Both the position numbers and the translations under genes were made by a program. This document shows, piece by piece, positions 1 through 10,528 of a stretch of 24,075 nt of DNA. Source of the DNA: Spirogloea muscicola (Eukaryota > Streptophyta > Zygnematophyceae > Spirogloeales > Spirogloeaceae); NCBI GenBank assembly GCA_009602725.1, contig WELB01000077.1, forward strand, positions 126,535 through 150,609, in the 5' to 3' direction. The notes under the pieces were generated by a model. It saw only the letters and a list, made by a program, of their open reading frames with translations, was not told the origin of the DNA and ran no database searches. Within the stretch, counting starts at the first letter, position 1. Each line of letters starts with the position of its first letter.

Positions 1-1
1 C

Positions 2-3000
2 CGCCCGCTGCGCCTCCTGCCCCCGCCACGCCGCCTCCCCCGCGTCGGCCTCCCCCGGCGCCGCTCCCCTGCCGCACCTCCCGCCGCTGCCACCCCCTTC
101 TCCGCCCCCAACCTGCGGCCGCGGCGCCCCTCGCCCGATCCGCACAGCGTGGCCGATGCTCCGATCCCTGCTCCCGCTCCTGCTACTGTGACTGGGGACG
201 TCCCAAGACGAGAGCGCGACGGCACTGTGCACAGCCGTGGGGTCCTGTCACTCTCAGCTGCCATCCTGAAGGCTCTGGCAGCCTGTTGTGCGGGCGCCTG
301 CTTGGCGTGGCTGTCGTTTCCGAGACCCAGCCTGGCAGCAGCCGCCGATACCTTAGTGCCAGCTCAGGTGACCAGCGAGGCAAGCCGGGTATGGGCTGTG
401 GCCTGGCCCAAGATCAGGGCAGTCATGGCGGTTGTCCGTGATCACGGATTGCTGCTCACCGCCCTTCTTTCGCTCTCGGCCTTCTTCTCTATGGCTGAAA
501 CATCCATCACCACCCTCTGGCCCTGGAAGGTAGGTGCCGCACTCTCTCAGATAGAGCGTTATGCTTTGCACTCTGTTGCAGATCCTAGATAGGTGATTAG
601 TCTGACAGCACCAGCTGAGCGAACCCCTTCTGATCTACCCACTGTAGGTGCGAGAGCTCGCGGAGAAGGAGACTGAAGGAGGGACTTTCCAGTTGCTGCG
701 ACAAGATGTCACTCGCTTTCTGACGACTATCCTCATCGGCACGACGTGCGCGTCGTCAATCAGCAACCCTCAGCTAGCAGGCTGCCTCTCAGTTGAAATT
801 TGGACCGGCTGATCGCTTTTGTCTGCTGCACGTACTGCAGAGTCGTCAACATTGCAGCCACCGCATTGGTGACGGAGGCAGCTACACTGGTCTTTGGAGA
901 GGCAGGAGTGAGCGCTGCTACTGCTGTGATGACAGTGAGTGCAGCTCCTGGCACTCACTTTCACTGAGCAATGATCAAGTTGCAAAGACAGGCCGCTCTG
1001 AAGCTTGGCCGTTTATCTGGCCACTGTGTGAGCCATGTCGTGTCCAGCAAACCCAAGCCATCTTGACCATGCAGAAGCCTCTGCCTGCAGGTCCTCCTCC
1101 TTTTGTTCACAGAGATTGCACCAAAGAGCATAGCAGTCCACAATGCGACCGAGGTTGCTCGAGTTGTGGTCAGTTTATCTCCTCAGCTTGTGCACTGTTG
1201 GACTGCTTGCATTTGGTCCCACGTATGACGGGTGATGGTCACCTAGCCTTGGTCTTCCTTTGTATATCTAGGTTGAGGCCGCAGATTAAGAACACCTCTG
1301 TGGGTCATGACAAAGTGATGAAGCAGATTACACTCGTGGCAGGTGAGACCGGTGGCCTGGCTATCTGTGGTCTTATATCCTGTGGGGCGAGCTTGTACGG
1401 CCCTGTCCATGGCTCTCCTCAAGCTCCTTGGACTCAAGAGCAGCGGGTGAGGCTGCACTGCCAACGCAGAGCAGATATTCCTCCATGGACATATCATCTG
1501 AATGCTAACGTGCTGAGAGAGACAGAGAGGTAGGCAGCAGCTGGGCTTGCAGTGTGCTCATGAAGAGCTCTTGTTAGTCGACGCTTTTACACAGGTACAC
1601 GGCAGCAAGGCTCTCAGTCAGCAAACAGCTGGACATCCCTTGCTTACTGGAGCTGCCAATTGCTTCCACAACACTGACGGGTTATGCACATGTTGGCCAT
1701 ACTGCAGGGAACCATTTGTCAGTGAGGAAGAGTTGAAGCTCATGCTTAGAGGGGCTGAATTGAGTGGTGCCATTGAAGAAGAGGAGCAGGTACTTCCTCA
1801 ACCAATATGCTTGTAGACTCCGATTGACGGCTTCAGACGAGGTCAAGTGAATGTTACGCTTTGTCGTGCCTGCGCTGACGGGCTTGCTTACAACTCAAAA
1901 CCTTCACCTCACAGACTCCAAAACACAGAGCTAGCCCTTAAGTATGACCATACTGTATTCTCGTGCTTGACGTGCTAGCGCTGCTAATGATTGCTTCAGG
2001 AAGCACCTCATGGTCCTGCAATTGGAGGACCGCTGCCATATTCTCTCTATGCATCTCAATATAGCTTGGCATCATCTCCGTGCAGGATATGATTGAGAAT
2101 GTCCTTGACATCAAGGATACCTATGTCAGGGAGGTGATGACACCTCTTGTTGACATGGTGGCCATTGATTCAGCTGCCTCTCTCCTCGATTTCCACCAAT
2201 TATGGACGCAGCAGCAATACTCAAGGTCACTGTCACACACTTCTTGCATTTTGCTTGTTCCTGTGGATTGCAAAGGGACATGTGCTTATGTGTCACATCG
2301 GGTAATGACTAGGGCCTCCTTCTAGTATCGCTTCTCTCTTCTCAAGCGGCTTGAGAGGCACGTAAACCGGAATGAATCCGACGGCCACCATATGGCTCTT
2401 TTCACATATTGTTGACTGGAGCTGTTGTCAGGATCTCCATTTCTTGACTGCCTTGACGAAAACAAACATGTAGTATAGTTGCCTCTTTCTACAGCTTTCA
2501 ACATATCCTGTTTGCTTTGCAGGGTCCCAGTGTTTGAACGGAGAGTGGACAACATCGTGGGCCTAGCTTATACCATGGACATGTTAGACTATGTGGATCA
2601 GGTAGTTGCAATATTTGAACAAAGTACAAGTTCATGCCTGTTCTCGCATCACCCCAAGTTAACGAGGCAGAAATGGCCGCAAGCTTGCATTCTCACTCAT
2701 TGCCCTGGTTTCTGTGCCATCAAAGCTTAAGCTATGCAGCCTTGCATAAGCTTGACTTCAAGAAAGCACCAGTTGCAGCATATGAGCCGTTTCGGATGCA
2801 TCTGATGAGTCTGTGCTGAAATCTGTTTGCAGCCTGAGCTTCTCCAGAGACTAACAGTTGGTCGCATCGCCCATAGACCAGCATATTTCGTGCCTGGTGA
2901 GAAGGTCGTCTCCTGCATAAGAGAAGAGGAACGGGCTTTTTGTCCTTGTGCTTTATCTTGACATTGTTAGGTTGAGTAGGAGGCAGGTATGCATTTGTCA

Positions 3001-5301
3001 CGTGGCATTCATGCATTGGGATTGATGAGTCCAGCTCCAGATTCTGTGTAAATAGTTTGCAAGCAGGCAACCTAGCAACCCCTGTCCTGCCTTGCTCATG
3101 CAGATTCGATGTCAGTCTGGAACCTTTTGAGAGAATTCAGGATCAGGAAGGTCCACATGGCCATCGTCCTCAATGAGTACGGCGGCAGCGTAGGGGTGAG
3201 AGGGAGGCTGCCCATCTCACGCATAAGCTGCATACAGGACATTGCTCTTACTCTCACTGGAAAGTGCCATACTGAATGCAATGGTTTTAGCAGGAGAAAT
3301 ATTGACCTGGATTACCCTCTTTCTCTTTTCTGCCCGGGGCAGCTTGTGACTTTGGAGGACGTTGTGGAGGAGATAGTCGGGGAAATATTTGATGAGAATG
3401 ACTCGAAGGTGAAGAGAGTGCAGCAGTATCCAACTATTGTTAGTATCCAGTATTATTCAGCTTGGCAGATGTTTACTTGTGCCTTTCAGAATGTACTCTG
3501 GGCATGTGGCCCTTTGCATGCCTCCACCCCACTTACGACCTTTAAGTTTAACAGGAGGAGATTAGGAAGAAGACAGGGTACTTGGTCCAACGATCTGATG
3601 GAGTATTCGACGTTGATGCAAGCACAAGCATTGATGATCTTGCTGAGGCCTTGGACATCAAGATAAGGGTATGATGCTGATCAGGCAGATCTTTTCTATG
3701 ACGCAAATGTGACTCTTGAGCGGCTGATCTTGAAATCACCCTGTGTGATAGAAGCAACATGTTGACAGCAATCAATGTACTGGACTGAACGAATATGAAT
3801 GTGGAGCTTTTCAAGTGTATTCCAGCCAAGACCTTTGAGCTAGGTTGTGGTGTGCCATACCATTGGCTTTGTTGGCCAAGGGGTCAGTGACAAGAATGTG
3901 AAGCAACCGCTGTACCGCTTCTCCTCACTTCAAGTTGCTATCATGCAGGGTGACAATCACTATGAGACGGTTTCTGGTTTTGTGTGTGAGGCCTTTGGGT
4001 ACATTCCCAGGACCGGTGACACCATGATCTTGACCCTCACCAAGGCTGATGAGGAAGACGAGAGGAGGGATGACGATGATGGAAAACGTGAAGTGCATGA
4101 AGAACGTCGGCATGCGGCATTTCAGAAGTACAAGCTTGAGGTCCATGCTGTTCTGCACACTCCATTCCCCCGTCATATTCGAGGCTTGATGTTGACTTGC
4201 CTCTGCCAAGAGACTTGGTCCTTGCTAATGTTCGGGTGACTAGCCGTTCTTTGAGGTTATGCTTATGCCTTGATTGACATCAGCCAAGCCTGATTCGGCT
4301 ATTTGTCAGAGGCGGATATAGTGCAAGCTAAAATGTGTTGCGGAAGTGCTGGATGTGGTCCACAAGGAAAGGGCAAGAATTATGCTGTTCAAGCTGACCA
4401 TGGAGTATTGTAGTCCTTGACTGTTGTTTACAACAATAACAGCTCCGTGCGGCTCATGCAGATCCTAGCTGGCAATGCAAGGAAGGTTGGCTCCGTCCGC
4501 TTTGAGCGTCAAGAAGTCCTGCCAGGCAGTGATGAGTTAGCCGAAATCAATGCAGAGAAGGAGAGAGACAGAGAAAGGGAGAGAGCAATGGAGCGGAATC
4601 TAGAGAGAGAGAGGTCAGAGAGGGAAACCGAAGGCAGGGAGGTTGAGAAAAGAAGGGTCAGAGTATGGCGAGAAGAGGGTGGGTGGGAGGACCGCAACAC
4701 AGATGGCGAGGGCGAGGACAGGGATGCAGAAAGGGAGGATGGATGTTACCCCTATCCAAGCAATAACAACTCCGATGAACCAATGGCACAGGCTTGGGAG
4801 CTGCAGTCCAGTGCCGACGCCGAGGTCAGCATGGATGGAGGCAGAGAAGAAGTGGGACGAAGTGGAGGGGATGGGAGTAGGGAGGCAGACTGGATTGAAG
4901 AGGACAGAGACAGGATACAGCAGGAGGATGCGCAGGGTGTGGGCGTGGAATCACACAGAGAGGAGGAAGGCGTCAGCAATGGCCCCCTAAAAGCAGACAG
5001 GTCAATGCAGGGGACATTACGGCCTGTGGTGACACGGAACGGGCAGTGGGAGGAGAAGATCAAGCAGGTGGAGAGGCGGCGGCAGAGGAGGACAAAGGAG
5101 CGTTCAGATGCATCGGAGGAGCTGGACCGGCACCGGAGGGATGAGCTCAGGAGAAGGGATGGGGAGGAGGGGCAGGGGATGGAGGGCCAGGTGGCGCTTG
5201 TGGCAATGGTTGGGCGGCCCAAGGATGAGGGGTTTGTGACCGGCAGCAGTGGCGCGGTGGAGCGTGACTCAAGGAGAGAGGGTGCCGGCGCACAGGCCTG
5301 A
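2..5301 (+). CDS. DUF21-CBS-CorC_HlyC (CNNM/CorC-like) membrane protein, probably chloroplast; 14 exons, 5' end uncertain
   Basis: Exons: 2-529, 648-745, 841-934, 1091-1168, 1343-1446, 1708-1789, 2086-2225, 2523-2601, 2833-2896, 3104-3195, 3343-3408, 3555-3668, 3949-4140, 4462-5301. All join in phase, giving about 856 residues here. Seen: an Arg/Pro/Ser/Ala-rich start open to the window edge with no ATG, like a transit peptide; hydrophobic segments; a DUF21 core with FFSMAETSIT and TEIAPKSIAVHNATEVARVV; a CBS pair with YVREVMTPLVDMVAI and LVTLEDVVEEIVGEIFDE; a CorC_HlyC domain with GYLVQRSDGVFDVDA; then YKLE/ILAGNARKVGSVRFER. This order matches the plant chloroplast DUF21/CBS proteins (Arabidopsis At3g13070 and At1g55930, linked to magnesium transport), so Mg2+ transport at a plastid membrane is the likely role (inference). 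The last 240 residues or so form an unusual charged tail. The start codon is unresolved. Confidence 0.9.
4540..5301 (+). other. Purine-rich stretch encoding a Glu/Arg-rich tail of the DUF21-CBS protein
   Basis: After the conserved end of the CorC_HlyC domain the frame stays open for about 250 codons of GA-rich sequence. It begins with alternating Glu/Arg/Asp (ERDRERERAMERNLERER) and continues as a low-complexity acidic and basic region to a TGA at 5299-5301. Plant homologues normally end shortly after the VRFER strand, so this is an added, probably disordered or helical, tail. It is also possible that the true transcript ends or splices earlier and that part of this is 3' UTR which happens to be open. 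Confidence 0.6.
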
Positions 5302-6095
5302 GCGAGGTCACGACGAAGCAGCTACTGACGATTTTGGCAAGGGCCAGAAGGGCAGCTGGACGTCGTCGAGAGGAGGTCTCACAAGGTTGCTCAAGCCTCA
5401 GAGGAGCCTGAGGAACTCCACCTTGGCCACCCTGCCTGCGTGCCTGCTTGCTACAATCACCGATGAGGAACCCCAAGCTTCCGAGCCTAATGGATGTACT
5501 GGAGCGCCCACTTGTCGCTGCCACTCAGCAGCCGCTACTCTTGCTCCATGTACTACTTCTAGGCCCCTCACTGAGCCTGTCATGGGGGGGGCCTGCTCGA
5601 TGGGCTGGATGCGGCTCCGCTACTTGCTGATGCTTGCCCAACTTCAGGCACGTCTGTTAGGCCTGGCCATCGGAACCCACCACGACTTCGAGGAGCCACG
5701 GTTCCGGGATCTCAAACCGGCTGCCTTCCATACAAGCGCCACGTATTAATTGTATGCTGCACTGTGTGAGCAGCTGCCGCTACTCCTAGCGGACCTTGAT
5801 TTCCACCTATACATCCATATTCTTTGCTCGTCTGAGCTGTTCGCTAAGAGTGAGGCAGGCGTTAGACATCTGGTTCTAGTGGGCTCCGTTAGAGGCAGTG
5901 ACAGTGTGGAGCCAGCCAGGAACAGAGTGGTCGAGAGGAGGGCGCGACTTGTCAGTCAGATTGGATGCCGACTTAGAAAGGGCTGCAGGGCTCTCACACG
6001 CAATCTGCAGGAGCTGTGAGGAGAGAGTTGGAGAAGTGGAGAGAGAAGGTCTTCCGAGGAGAGGACTACTCGAGTACAGGGCGATGGGTGTGATT
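5302..6095. other. Intergenic stretch, no supported gene
   Basis: About 800 bp between the DUF21-CBS stop codon and the first copy of the repeat motif near the retrotransposon. Open frames of 60-166 codons exist on both strands, but none has a recognisable domain, good splice borders or a convincing start. It should hold the 3' UTR of the upstream gene and possibly the 5' part of the retrotransposon. No TGTAA polyadenylation signal was found. Confidence 0.5.
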
Positions 6096-6451
6096 GGCCA
6101 GCCCAGAAAGAAAATGCACAAAGTTGCAAGGAGCCAGAAAAAGGGGTAAAGCGCACAGCGACTCAAGTGGCCACCGGGTGCTCGATATCCCCTCTTGAGC
6201 AGCCGCAGGTCAAAAGGGGGGCGAGGGCTGTGGGACCCACTTCCAGGACCCTAGCCTCTCTGATTTGCGGCTGCTTAGCAGGGGTTACTGAGTGATTTGT
6301 AGCTGCTTTCTTTCTCTGTGTGCTTTGGTTTCTTAGCGCTTCCTCTGGCGCTTCCTCTTCCTATTCGCGCGCTAGGTCGAGGGCGCCGCCGCCGCCGCCG
6401 CCCCTCCTAAACCCCGGGCCGTCGCCGGCGTCGCTGCCGGCGGCGCCCGCC

Positions 6452-9400
6452 ATGGGGTCCGCGGCGCGCCGGTCTCTCGCACCCGCCGCCCTCGCCTCCG
6501 CCGCCCCGCTCCCCGTCGCCTCAACCGCGCGCCCCCGGCGCCGTCGACGGAGCCCGAGTCCGGAGTGGCTTCAGGAGTCGCTCCAGGCCAAGCATTGGTG
6601 TGAGGCGGTCCGGGCGCCTCGCCCCCGACTCAGGCAGGAGCGAGGCGCTGCGCCTCCGCCGCCAGCGCCGCCCGACCTTCATGTCCCCGCGTTGCTCCCC
6701 GCCGTGGTAGCCGCCGCCTGCCTCCGCTTCATCTGCAGGCCCGCTCCGCCGCCGCCGCCGCCGCCATTCCCCCTCCACGCGACACCGCCATCCACCGCAA
6801 CGCCGCCACCGCTCCCCCCCTCACCACCGCCGCCGCCACAACCGCCTGCGGCGTCAGAGGGCGTGCAGTGCCCTCGCTGTCCAAAATTGTGCAAAAATGC
6901 ACATGGTCTTGCGATCCATGCGCACTCCTGCTTGAAGCGCGCCGGCATCGCCGCCGCGGCGGCTGCTGCGGCAGTCGCGGCAAGCGGCCCCCCCGTCCTT
7001 GCTCAGGCCGTCCCCGCTCCGGAGCAGGAGCATCACTCGGAGGAGCATATATCGCCTCCAGCCCCAGAGATGTGTGGGGCACCCGCTTTATTGACTCCGC
7101 CCTCGAGACATGATGGGCCCCCTGAGGTGAACCCAATCCCTCCGCAGGGTGCACCGTCGTATGAGCACGAAGCCGCCCCTCATCTTCCCGCGGGTGTTGT
7201 GCCTCTCGTGGAAACAGGGCTGCCGTCCCCACCGCCATCGCCGCCGTCACCTCCTCCGCCGCCGCCGTCGCCTCCGCTACCCCAGCACCCACCACCGTTG
7301 AGCCAGTCATCGGCGCCGCCCCCGTCGCCGCCGCCTCCACCCTCGCCGAGCGAGCCAGCGCCACCGCCGCCGCCTTCACCGGCCTCGCCCGACCCCCCGC
7401 GGTGCCAATACTGCACGAAGCCCTACACCACGCGGTCAGGCCGGACCCTCCATGAACGGGCCTGCGTGTGCAACAACAACCGTGCGGAGCAGGCGCGGGG
7501 CGCAGCTGCTGCAGGTGGCCGCCGGGGCCGGCCAGGCCGGCCAGTCCCACCCGCGCCGTCCCCACCCACGCCTCAGCACTGGCAGTGGCTGGCCGGCCTC
7601 GACCTGGCAGCCGTCCACCGCCAGGCGGCCCTCCCGCTCGTCCGCCACGTTCCCCGCTGGGTGCGTCCACACATTCGCCGCGCGCTTCGCCCGGCGATGC
7701 AGCGGATTGTCCGAGACCATCGGGACGAGGCGGCCTGGAAGCAGTTCCTCCTCTTCCCCCGGCTACTGCTCGGGCGCGTCCCCAACGACGGCCGCCGGCA
7801 GGGCCAGCAGCCCCTCCTGGAGCGCGTCCAGATGTTCGAGGGCGGCCAGTGGGAGGAGCTTCTGGCACGCCACGATGCAGCGGTGGCCGCCTCGGCGGCA
7901 GACCATGGGGCCACGCGGGCCGCGCCAGCCGGGGCCGCCAATGTCCGCCGGGCGCTACGCTTCGGCCATGCGGGCGAGTTGTCCAGGGCGGTCCAGGCCC
8001 TGGACGACTCGGTGCTGGCGCCCACCAACGCCGCAACGCGGGCGGCCCTGGACTCCCTGCACCCTCCGGCGCGCAACCCCCTGCCCCCGTGGCTGGACAT
8101 CTTCACCCCGCTGGAGGAGGTGGTCCTCGACGCCGACGCCCTGCGGCAGGCCCTGCAGAGCAGCCGCCGCGCAGCCGCTGGAGGTCCTTCCCACATGCTC
8201 ACCGAGCACCTCCGGGAAATCTTCTTGGAGGGGGACGCTGCCGACTTCGCGGCGCTCCACCAGGTGTGCCAGCTCCTAGCTCGCGACCAGGTCCCAGCCA
8301 GCGTTCGGGACGTCCTGTGCGCCAGTACACTGCTGGCGCTCAGCAAGGCCGGCGGAGGGGTCCGGCCCATCGCCATCGGGGAGGTACTCTACCGTCTGGT
8401 GGGGCGCGCACTCTGGCAACAGCACGCGGGGCAGGCCCAAGCACACCTGGCGCCCCAGCAGTTTGGCGCGGGGCTACGGAGCGGCGGCGAGACGGTCGTG
8501 CACGGCGTACGGGCCACCCTGGACCTGCACCCGGAGTGGGTGGCTATGGCAGTCGATGTCCGCAATGCCTTCAATAGCGTTGATCGGGACGTCATTGCGG
8601 AGGAGCTGAGAGAGGCCTTCCCCAGCCTTCTACCCTTCTTCAGGCTGGGGTACGGTCGGCCAAGTGACCTGCTGTGGCGGACGGAGGGGGGAGCGGTGGA
8701 GACCCTCCACTCCACCAGGGGTGCACGTCAAGGGGATCCACTCGCTGGATTCTACTACGCGCTGGCACACCATCGCGCGCTCCAGGCAACGGTCGCGGCT
8801 CACCCTGGCGTGCTGGTGCCGACGTACGCAGATGATACCACTCTGGTGGGACCGCCTGCAGACGTCGTGGCAGCCTTTGCTACCCTCCAGGTGCAGCTGG
8901 GCGCGATCGGCCTGGACATCAGGGCGGACAAGTGCTGTGCCTGGTCCCCGGCAGGTCCCCTGCCAGCCCACCTGGGCCTGCCCGTGGGCTGCCAGACACC
9001 GGCCGAGGGCCTCACTCTCCTCGGCGTCCCCCTGGGCGCACCTGCCTTCGTGGCGGAGCAGCTGCAGGGGCGGCTGCAGGACCACCTCCGGCCGGCGGCC
9101 CGCCTGCACACGCTGAACGACATGCAGCTGGCAACCGCCATGCTGACCCGGTGCATCGCGCAGCGGCCCCACTACCTGGCCCGCACCGTCCTTCCCTCAC
9201 CGGCGGTGACGGCAGCGTATGAGGCCTTCGACACCGGCATCATGGCGGCCGCAGCCTCCCTCGTGCAGCACCCGGCGTTCCTCACCACCCAAGCTGCGCA
9301 GCTGCAGGCCAGCCTGCCGATCAGTCGTGGCGGCTTGGGATGCCGCTCAGTTGCCCGCGTCTGTGAGGCGGCCTTCCTGGGAAGCTGGGCGCAGGTGGCC

Positions 9401-10528
9401 GCCCCCATGTGTCAGCGGTTCCTCGTGCACGGACAACGCGCCCTGGAGCGGGCGGCAGCCGATGTGGAGACAGGCCAACTCCCCTTCCAAGTCGCCCTCC
9501 GCACTGCCCGCGACAGGCTCCTGCAGGTCCACCCCAACATGTCCGAGCAGACTGTTCCTTTCCGGCACCTCGCCCACACTCCAGACCTGCGGGCTCAGGC
9601 ACGCTTCACGGCGTTGGTCGAGAAGGCGGCCTCCGACCAGGCGGTGGAGCTTCTCCCTCCGTCTGACGTTCGCGGGCGTGCTCGGCTTCTCTCCGCCTCT
9701 TCCCCTGGGGCGGCGGCGTGGCTCCAAGCGCTCCCACTCTATGCCGCACTTACCATGCCCGACGAGGTCTACCGGACGGCGGTGCATCGGCTCTTGGGGC
9801 TCCTCCCTCCCTGCCTTACAGGTGTCACACAGTGCGAGTGCGGCGCCCGGCACGCCGACCCTGCGGAGCTGGCCGCGCACATGCTCCGTTGCGCCCACGG
9901 AGGCGAGAGGACCGCTTCCCATGATCTTTTGCGCGATGGTATGCAGGGGGTGTTCATAGAGGCGGGCTTCAAGGTGGCGGTGGAGTGCTCCTCAGTCATG
10001 CCCATCCTGCGGGGCGAGGACGGCCGGTCGCACACCCGGCGCGCCGACCTGGTCGCTATCCTGCCCAGCGGCGGTCCCCGCATCATCACTGATGTGGTGA
10101 CAACGGACAGCTACGACTCCGGCAACCCCACCAGGTCGGCGTCGTTTGCAGGGCATGCGGTCGGCCTGGCAGCCCGGGCAAAAGAGAAAAAATATGCCGA
10201 TCACCCGGTCGGTGATGAGTTCGCGGCCCTGGCGATAGATGTTCACGGGGCCTTCGGCAGCCGCTGGCTGGATCTCCTCCAGCGGCTTGCTCGTCAGGCT
10301 ATTGATCGGCGGTCGGGTCCGCCCGGGGCGCTGCCCGGCTTCAACGCCGCCGGGTCGCTCGCCCAGGTCTTTCGCATGCGCTTGGCGGTATCGTTCCAGC
10401 GATCCCTTGCCCACGCTGTCCACACGCGCGCTGGACGCGCTCTGGCCGCCGCCTCCGGGTCTCGGCGGAGTGCCTCCTTCCCTGCCTCGAGCTACTCGGA
10501 CCTGATATTGCTCACTTGCGGGTACTGA
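6452..10528 (+). CDS. Retrotransposon polyprotein: zinc fingers, reverse transcriptase, restriction-like endonuclease
   Basis: The 1358-codon frame starts at the first ATG, in good context (GCCATGG); the frame is open back to a TGA at 6293 but with only GTG starts. Numbered from this Met: Pro/Ala-rich start; zinc finger 1 about 140-160 and finger 2 about 318-338, both C-X2-C-X12-H-X3-C; a Ser/Pro-rich linker between them; reverse transcriptase about 600-850 with VRPIAIGEVLYRLVGRAL, motif A AVDVRNAFNSVDRD (Asp702), motif B TRGARQGDPLAGF and motif C YADD (792-795); a Cys/His knuckle about 1128-1147; and an endonuclease-like end with RRADLVAI (Asp1199), ITDVVTT (Asp1214) and AKEKKYAD. This order is that of early-branching non-LTR elements that nick their target and prime reverse transcription there. 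The clade is not resolved by eye. Confidence 0.9.
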   Translation: MGSAARRSLAPAALASAAPLPVASTARPRRRRRSPSPEWLQESLQAKHWCEAVRAPRPRLRQERGAAPPPPAPPDLHVPALLPAVVAAACLRFICRPAPPPPPPPFPLHATPPSTATPPPLPPSPPPPPQPPAASEGVQCPRCPKLCKNAHGLAIHAHSCLKRAGIAAAAAAAAVAASGPPVLAQAVPAPEQEHHSEEHISPPAPEMCGAPALLTPPSRHDGPPEVNPIPPQGAPSYEHEAAPHLPAGVVPLVETGLPSPPPSPPSPPPPPPSPPLPQHPPPLSQSSAPPPSPPPPPSPSEPAPPPPPSPASPDPPRCQYCTKPYTTRSGRTLHERACVCNNNRAEQARGAAAAGGRRGRPGRPVPPAPSPPTPQHWQWLAGLDLAAVHRQAALPLVRHVPRWVRPHIRRALRPAMQRIVRDHRDEAAWKQFLLFPRLLLGRVPNDGRRQGQQPLLERVQMFEGGQWEELLARHDAAVAASAADHGATRAAPAGAANVRRALRFGHAGELSRAVQALDDSVLAPTNAATRAALDSLHPPARNPLPPWLDIFTPLEEVVLDADALRQALQSSRRAAAGGPSHMLTEHLREIFLEGDAADFAALHQVCQLLARDQVPASVRDVLCASTLLALSKAGGGVRPIAIGEVLYRLVGRALWQQHAGQAQAHLAPQQFGAGLRSGGETVVHGVRATLDLHPEWVAMAVDVRNAFNSVDRDVIAEELREAFPSLLPFFRLGYGRPSDLLWRTEGGAVETLHSTRGARQGDPLAGFYYALAHHRALQATVAAHPGVLVPTYADDTTLVGPPADVVAAFATLQVQLGAIGLDIRADKCCAWSPAGPLPAHLGLPVGCQTPAEGLTLLGVPLGAPAFVAEQLQGRLQDHLRPAARLHTLNDMQLATAMLTRCIAQRPHYLARTVLPSPAVTAAYEAFDTGIMAAAASLVQHPAFLTTQAAQLQASLPISRGGLGCRSVARVCEAAFLGSWAQVAAPMCQRFLVHGQRALERAAADVETGQLPFQVALRTARDRLLQVHPNMSEQTVPFRHLAHTPDLRAQARFTALVEKAASDQAVELLPPSDVRGRARLLSASSPGAAAWLQALPLYAALTMPDEVYRTAVHRLLGLLPPCLTGVTQCECGARHADPAELAAHMLRCAHGGERTASHDLLRDGMQGVFIEAGFKVAVECSSVMPILRGEDGRSHTRRADLVAILPSGGPRIITDVVTTDSYDSGNPTRSASFAGHAVGLAARAKEKKYADHPVGDEFAALAIDVHGAFGSRWLDLLQRLARQAIDRRSGPPGALPGFNAAGSLAQVFRMRLAVSFQRSLAHAVHTRAGRALAAASGSRRSASFPASSYSDLILLTCGY
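6869..6931 (+). other. N-terminal zinc finger 1 of the retrotransposon protein
   Basis: The encoded motif is C-X2-C-X12-H-X3-C, starting CPRCPKLC and ending IHAHSC. In R2-type elements N-terminal Cys/His fingers bind the DNA target. It is separated from finger 2 by about 155 residues of Pro/Ser/Ala-rich sequence. Confidence 0.7.
7216..7398 (+). repeat. Ser/Pro-rich low-complexity linker
   Basis: CCG/CCT/TCG-rich DNA encodes runs such as PPSPPSPPPPPPSPPLP and PSPPPPPSPSEPAPPPPPSP directly before zinc finger 2. SP(n) runs like this are common in green-algal wall and chimeric proteins. They are unusual in a reverse transcriptase and suggest long adaptation to a chlorophyte genome (inference). 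Confidence 0.8.
7403..7465 (+). other. N-terminal zinc finger 2 of the retrotransposon protein
   Basis: The encoded motif is CQYCTKPYTTRSGRTLHERA followed by Cys, again C-X2-C-X12-H-X3-C. The spacing is identical to finger 1, so the two look like diverged copies. Confidence 0.7.

Noticed and set aside
5249-5749. 166-codon open frame downstream of the DUF21-CBS gene
   Set aside because: It starts inside the upstream coding region in another frame, has no recognisable domain and looks like 3' UTR or intergenic sequence.
6729-8036. Long antisense open frame (435 codons) and other long frames in the retrotransposon
   Set aside because: They arise from high GC and few stop triplets opposite a real coding frame; the translations are Arg/Gly/Ala-rich with no domain.
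6452-10528. Group II intron or telomerase as alternative identity for the reverse transcriptase
   Set aside because: The N-terminal fingers, the C-terminal knuckle and RADL...DV nuclease motifs, and the lack of maturase or telomerase features fit a non-LTR retrotransposon better.
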